From Patescibacteria group bacterium UBA6164 (GTDB lineage Bacteria; Patescibacteriota; Gracilibacteria; BD1-5; UBA6164), in the NCBI GenBank assembly GCA_002422305.1, contig DIUG01000011.1, forward strand, positions 4,313 to 68,312: a stretch of DNA of 64,000 nt. Direction: 5' to 3'. Every line of letters starts with the position of its first letter. Positions within the stretch are counted from its first letter, which is position 1. The notes beneath the pieces are model-generated. The model made no database searches and had not been told where the DNA came from. It saw only the letters and a list, made by a program, of their open reading frames with translations. The translations under genes were made by a program, and so were the position numbers. Below are positions 54,501 to 64,000 of this stretch, in pieces.

Positions 54501-56501
54501 TTCTTCGCTATCTTTATACCATATTGTTTTAGTACTATCTCAAAATTCATAGTTTAATAATAATTCTTCTGTATAAACTCCCGTCTTTGTTAAACTAAAT
54601 TTTCATCATATACTATTACTTGTCATTTTAACTGTATTTCATCATTTAGATATATATTTATTTACTTTTGTTATATCTTTTAAACTTATTTCTAATTCTT
54701 TTTCTATATTTATTTTTTGAATATTACTCTCTCATTCTATTTTTATTCTTGGTTCTAATATTTTTATTATTTGTTCACTTTCTATCCATTCTGTTCCATT
54801 TTCTTCATATTTAAATAATACCCTTCATGTTCAACTTACATTATCTGCTATAAAATACATCTCTCATAGTGTTTCTCATCTTTGTAATGTTATTCATGTC
54901 ACTGACTCTATTTCTGTTTTACTTAAACTTACTATTCATCATTCTACTTCTAATCTTATTATTGTTTCTTCATTTGTATATGATATTTCTCATCTTCATT
55001 CCTCTTCTGTTCATAGTGTCGTACCATCTAATTCTATAACACTACTTGTTTCTGTTGTCTCTATTGTATTTCATTTATATCACGATTCTCTTGACTCTAT
55101 ATACATTGTTTTTGTATCCGTCAATAATGTCGTATAAACACTTGCTACTCATCAATTATTTATCAAATCTCTCAATTTTATAAATGTTGAATCTGCTGTA
55201 TCTGTTATTCATACTAATACATTTCCATTTGTTATTATACCATTATTATCAAACTCATATATTACTTTATCTATTTTTATAGTTTCTCAATCTAACGGAT
55301 TTCATGTATAATTTAATTTTCATTTTGCTTTTGTTTGTCTACTTAATCTTGGATCTGTCAATATAAAGCTTATTTTTGAACTTATATCTCATTTTATTAC
55401 TTCTTTATCTTGACTAGATATATCTAATTTATTTCTTATTTTTATATTACTTAATATTCATTCTCTATATTCTCATGATGGATTTATTCATTTTATTTCT
55501 GTTGTTTTTGTTTTTCTTCATCTCATATATATTCAATCTACTCTTGTACTTCATCATTTTATATAGGTTGTTAGTGAACTACTCCATATCTTACCATCTA
55601 AACTTATTTTCTCCTCTTCACTTGTTGTTTCTATTTTTACTTCTATATCTTCATCTGCTATTAATATTCATCATGAATTATTTCTTAATTCTACATATAT
55701 TTCTTCCGATATTTTATCTAATCATATTTCTTTAAGTCATATCATCTCTATTTTTAATTCTCCTTTCTCTTCTAAGTCTATAATTCAACTTCCACTTTCA
55801 CTTCATGTTCATGTTATATAATCCAATACTTCAATAGTAGGAATAGGTCAAGTAGTTAAATAATTAGAAATTTGTAATGAATTAATAATAGAAAGAGAAG
55901 TAAAATTATTTCAATCTACTGGATTAAAATTTTCAAAAGGTACAGAGATACTTCAAGTATAAATAAAAGGATCTCATTCTTCTGTTAAAAAATAATTTAT
56001 ATATATTTCTCAAGTAGAATATGAAGTTAAATTTGTTTTAAAATCAATATAATCATTACCTAAAACAAATCATGATAAAGTAATGGAGTTATCATACCAT
56101 AAAGATCAAGTAGTAAATGATAATCAAGAAATACTTGAATTAATTGATAAATCTAAATTATAAATATTCAGATTATATGGATTTGTAATAGGTAAATTAA
56201 AAGAAGTTCATGAAGAAGTTGTAATAATAGGATTTTTAAGTCTATTTGCACCATATCATAAAACTGATCAAGTATATGTATTTGTAATATAATTATATAA
56301 TTTATTAGAACTAAATCACTGAGTATTTATTCATTTTTCTATATCTACTATTCTATGTTCATTTAATCTACCTGCATTTACATCTAATACAAAAAAAATA
56401 GATCAAAAATTTAAAATATTACAAAGCACAAAAAAGAGAGTTATTTTTGCTATAACTTTCTTAAATTTTAAACTCAGTAAATATTTTTTTATCTTTAACA
56501 T
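51576..56501 (-). CDS. Giant adhesin-like surface protein (1,641 aa)
   Basis: This is a 1,641-residue protein with a signal-like N-terminus (MLKIKKYLLSLKFKK, then a long hydrophobic stretch to about residue 45). The body is a series of beta-rich, Asn/Ser/Thr/Ile-rich units resembling Ig-like repeats, including PVIIGSSKPNTLIKIF and KYGIFEYNSRHK, which resemble Bap-type adhesin repeats. Cys residues are scarce (CENKNIFLKSVCAYEY, CNKVECFG). No C-terminal anchor is evident. It lies 9 bases upstream of the PilV-like gene inside the pilin operon and is a candidate pilus-tip adhesin. The exact repeat boundaries are uncertain. Confidence 0.8.
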
Positions 56502-57043
56502 CTTATATTTTTATTTAAAATATAAGATATTTTTGGTGGTCATTTATTATTATTAATTAAAACATTATTATTACTTAATAATAATTCATAAGTATTATTA
56601 AAAGAAACTAGAGAAAAAGTATAACTAGTATCTAAAAAAATAATACTAGATAAAAGCTTTTCTTTTATTTCTTTTTGACTTGAAATAAATTCAGTTAATA
56701 AATATATTCTCTTAAAAGATAAATCTTTGTTTTTATAATTAGTATTTTTTTCTTTTAATGTAATATTGGTAAGTATTGATTTATTATTTGTTATAAAATT
56801 TAATTTAGATTTAGTTATATTTAATCATTTTAATGATACAATAGTTATTGAACCATCAGAAAAAACATACTCTTTTTCTAGAGTATTTACTACTTCTTTA
56901 TCTTCAGGTGATAATTCTACTATTCTTAAACTTATAATATTATTTATATCATAAAAAATTACCAAGTTATCATATAAATAAGATAGTAAATTATTCAAAG
57001 ATAATATTAATATTACAAAAATAGATATAATTTGCTTAAACAT
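56495..57043 (-). CDS. Exported hypothetical protein, first gene of pilin operon
   Basis: This 182-residue protein starts MFKQIISIFVILILSLNNLLSYLYD, a signal-peptide-like N-terminus. An upstream ATG at 57080-57082 would add 13 residues, but the internal start gives a better signal. The rest has alternating Lys/Ser/Thr strands and no recognised family. It overlaps the giant adhesin by 7 bases and opens the operon. Confidence 0.6.
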
Positions 57044-57145
57044 ATTTGTATTTATATTTTTAATATATAAATATATTAACATAAAAAACTATAAAACAAA
57101 AAAAATACTGTTTTTTTTGTTTTTTTTCTTAATTATTTTTCTTTT

Positions 57146-57952
57146 TTAATCTTCATTAATAATAATTTCATTATTATCTACTTTTATTAAAGTTGGTATA
57201 TCAGGTTTTTCAGTATCTGAAACTGTAAAATTATCTGAAACTACTTTTCAGTCTTTATCGTACTCTATAATACCCATATGATTAGTTTCAATATCAAACT
57301 TATATTTTCTTAAAATTTTTCCAGTATCCTCAAAATAATTTTCTCAGTGCATCATTACTCCGTTTTCATAAAAAAAGTCTTGCACTAAAATTCAGTCTTT
57401 CATATAAAATAATTCTTGTCAGTCTTTTACATCATCTTTGTAAGTAAACTTTGACATCATACTTCCATCATCATAATACATAACTACTTCCCCATTTCTT
57501 AGTCCATCTCTATAGTTCTCCTTATAATACAATTTCCCATTTTCATGATAATGTATAGTTTCTCCATCTCTCACTCAATTTTTATAAAAAGCTTTTTCTC
57601 TTACCTCTCAATTTTCATTGTATAAAAAAAACTCTCCTTCTAGTTTTCAATCTTTATAAAAAGATACTACATCTTTTTCCCCATTTGGAAAAAAAGTAAT
57701 AAACTCTCACTCTCTTTTTCCATCTTTAAAATATCAAGTTACTTGTTTTCTTTTCGTATCAGCATAATAATCAACATAATCTCAAGTATATAAGCTATTA
57801 TCAGACTTCATATAAGCCATCTGAGTCTCAGAATCTATATTTATAGGAGTAGGAACTTTAAAATATGAATTATATGCAAATAATACTATATAAAATCACA
57901 CTAAAGAAGCCAAAAAATAAAGTCATAATCTCATAATATCATTTTTTTTCAT
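57146..57952 (-). CDS. MORN-repeat (YwqK-like) lipid- or surface-associated protein
   Basis: This 268-residue protein begins with a membrane helix (residues about 10-30, GLYFLASLVGFYIVLF) and is then built from about eight MORN-like repeats of 20-25 residues, such as YYKDGLRNGE and YYDDGSMMSKFTYKDDVKDG, with conserved Y-x-x-G-x-x-x-G-E spacing. The YwqK/MORN antitoxin-like group is one match; a scaffold or peptidoglycan-related role is also possible. It is separated from the pilin operon by a T-rich gap. Confidence 0.85.
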
Positions 57953-57982
57953 TTATAATTTTATTTTAAAAACTAAAATACC

Positions 57983-58015
57983 TTAAAAACAATCCTAAAC
58001 AAGGATTGTTTTTAA
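57983..58015 (-). terminator. Terminator of the exported protein gene
   Basis: TTAAAAACAATCCT (57983-57996) and AGGATTGTTTTTAA (58002-58015) form a 14-base stem with a 5-base loop, followed by T/A on the minus strand. It is downstream of the exported protein gene at 58030-58590. Confidence 0.8.
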
Positions 58016-58029
58016 ATAATTTTTACATA

Positions 58030-58590
58030 TTAATACCATCTTTTATAAACACATACTGTTTGATAAGCACTATATCAATATGCATATGTATAAGAAGTCC
58101 AAGATCATGGATAAGATAGCCAATAATAGGCACAATGTCAAGAACTACAAGAAATATTTGTATTATATTGTTGTCATGTGTTATGATAATTAGAACCACT
58201 GGTCATAGAACTATATCCTACTACAGAAGTTCCATTGGTATCTATTCATCTATAAGTACCTGCATTAGCAGAATAATAGTTTGACTGATCAAAACTAGGT
58301 AACCACATTCATTTACTTGCACAAAATTCTGATGCTTGACCTAATGTCCTAGTCGTAGTATCATATTTCCTCCAATATATGTTATTTCCTGATGCATCTC
58401 TTACATATCAAAGTAAACTTGATGCTATCATATTTGGAGTAATTGCTTGTCAATTATGAAATTGAGATGCAGCAAAATCTGTACTTCATCATGTCCAAGT
58501 AGCAAAAGCTGCTCACATACCAGCAAGGATTGCTAGTGTAGTTAAAAAACTTGTACCAAACTTTTTAACAAAAGTATTTTTTGTTTCCAT
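58030..58590 (-). CDS. Small exported protein, Cys-containing
   Basis: This 186-residue protein starts METKNTFVKKFGTSFLTTLAILAGMGAAFAT, a typical signal peptide with AFA cleavage. The mature part is Tyr/Ser/Thr/Gly rich with Cys in TLGQASEFCASKG, ISCSSGHCAYYWL and TVCVYK. Trp and aromatic residues near the end suggest a carbohydrate-binding or lectin-like domain, but I cannot name one. It is monocistronic with its own promoter and terminator. Confidence 0.75.
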
Positions 58591-58627
58591 AAATTATATA
58601 AATTATTAAATAAATATTATATGTATA

Positions 58628-58654
58628 ATTATAATAAAAAATATTATAATTCAA
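58628..58654 (-). promoter_or_regulatory. Promoter of exported protein gene
   Basis: Read on the minus strand, TTGAAT (58649-58654) and TATAAT (58628-58633) have a 15-base spacer, about 38 bases before the start codon at 58588-58590. Confidence 0.45.
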
Positions 58655-58689
58655 GTTTTATAGTTTTTTAGTAAATTATTTTAAAATTC

Positions 58690-58730
58690 CTCCCCCTTCG
58701 GGTACCCCCTTTGAAAAAGGGAGAAATATA
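58690..58730. repeat. Dispersed G/C-rich palindromic repeat
   Basis: CCTCCCCCTTCGGGTACCCCCTTTGAAAAAGGGAG has the same core as the other dispersed copies. It lies in the gap upstream of the exported protein gene. There is no DUF559 gene next to it. Confidence 0.7.
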
Positions 58731-58790
58731 TATTTTTTAGTTAATTTATATTTAAAAAGAGAGAGAATTAAATTATTTTTTTATTTAAAT

Positions 58791-58827
58791 GTTATGATTT
58801 TGGATAAACTATAACCAAAATCATAAC
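58791..58827 (-). terminator. Terminator of the giant glycine-rich gene
   Basis: GTTATGATTTTGG (58791-58803) and CCAAAATCATAAC (58815-58827) form a 13-base perfect stem, directly downstream of the TAA at 58844-58846 in the leftward direction. Confidence 0.8.
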
Positions 58828-58843
58828 AATTTTAAATATATTT

Positions 58844-63982
<5,139 letters not shown>

Positions 63983-64000
63983 TTACCTAAAATCTGTGGA

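Overview
The window reads cleanly only if UGA is glycine and TAA/TAG are the only stops (NCBI genetic code 25). Both strands then resolve into about 55 closely packed genes. Standard translation shatters nearly all of them. The assignment is glycine and not tryptophan or selenocysteine. UGA fills invariant glycines such as the Walker A loops of the ATPases and the Rossmann loops of the epimerases, while tryptophan is plainly TGG (for example the WWGAW motif of the GT11 fucosyltransferase). Together with very low GC, long surface proteins, pseudopilins and no transposase, this points to the CPR/Patescibacteria lineages Absconditabacteria (SR1) or Gracilibacteria (BD1-5). I cannot separate the two from this sequence alone.

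Layout. 0-6.1 kb: a glycan locus with GDP-L-fucose synthase, two GT2 enzymes, an alpha-1,2-type (GT11) and an alpha-1,3/4-type (GT10) fucosyltransferase, a GT4 and a methyltransferase. 6.1-17.7 kb: an accessory island with a RhuM-like gene and six AAA ATPases (five of the DUF4143 type, one archaeal type). Copies of the 3' end and the 5' end of one glycosyltransferase gene, a terminator-promoter block and a nested palindrome lie between them. 17.7-22 kb: sugar nucleotide genes (phosphomannomutase, GalE, a nucleotide-sugar epimerase, UDP-sugar dehydrogenase). 22-31.4 kb: DUF559 protein, membrane protein, frameshifted pseudopilin, GT2, GT4, DUF1016 nuclease genes (one intact, one broken), an ATP-grasp protein and a Wzx-like flippase. 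31.4-42.5 kb: two multi-spanning GT-C enzymes, an orphan AbiEi-like protein, surface proteins (one a nuclease), GpsA and a DUF2304-GT2 protein. 42.6-45.1 kb: RecG carrying an in-frame DUF559 nuclease-like domain. 45.3-57 kb: pseudopilins, including a six-gene operon with a 1,641-residue adhesin-like protein. 57-64 kb: MORN-repeat protein, small exported protein and a glycine-rich surface protein of at least 1,712 residues that contains 14 consecutive UGA codons and reaches the right edge.

How it fits together. The left and centre make, modify (fucosylate) and export surface polysaccharide or glycoprotein glycans. The right half makes pilus-like fibres and very large surface proteins, as expected of a host-attached or predatory ultrasmall bacterium. 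The ATPase/RhuM/DUF1016 genes look like mobile accessory cargo. They sit between duplicated gene ends with no transposase or integrase, and they are the most promising place for an undescribed mobility or defence system.

Regulation. Several intergenic regions share a promoter pattern, TTGANN then 16 nt then TATAAT. Convergent genes are separated by long perfect palindromes that act as shared terminators. No tRNA, rRNA or CRISPR array was seen.
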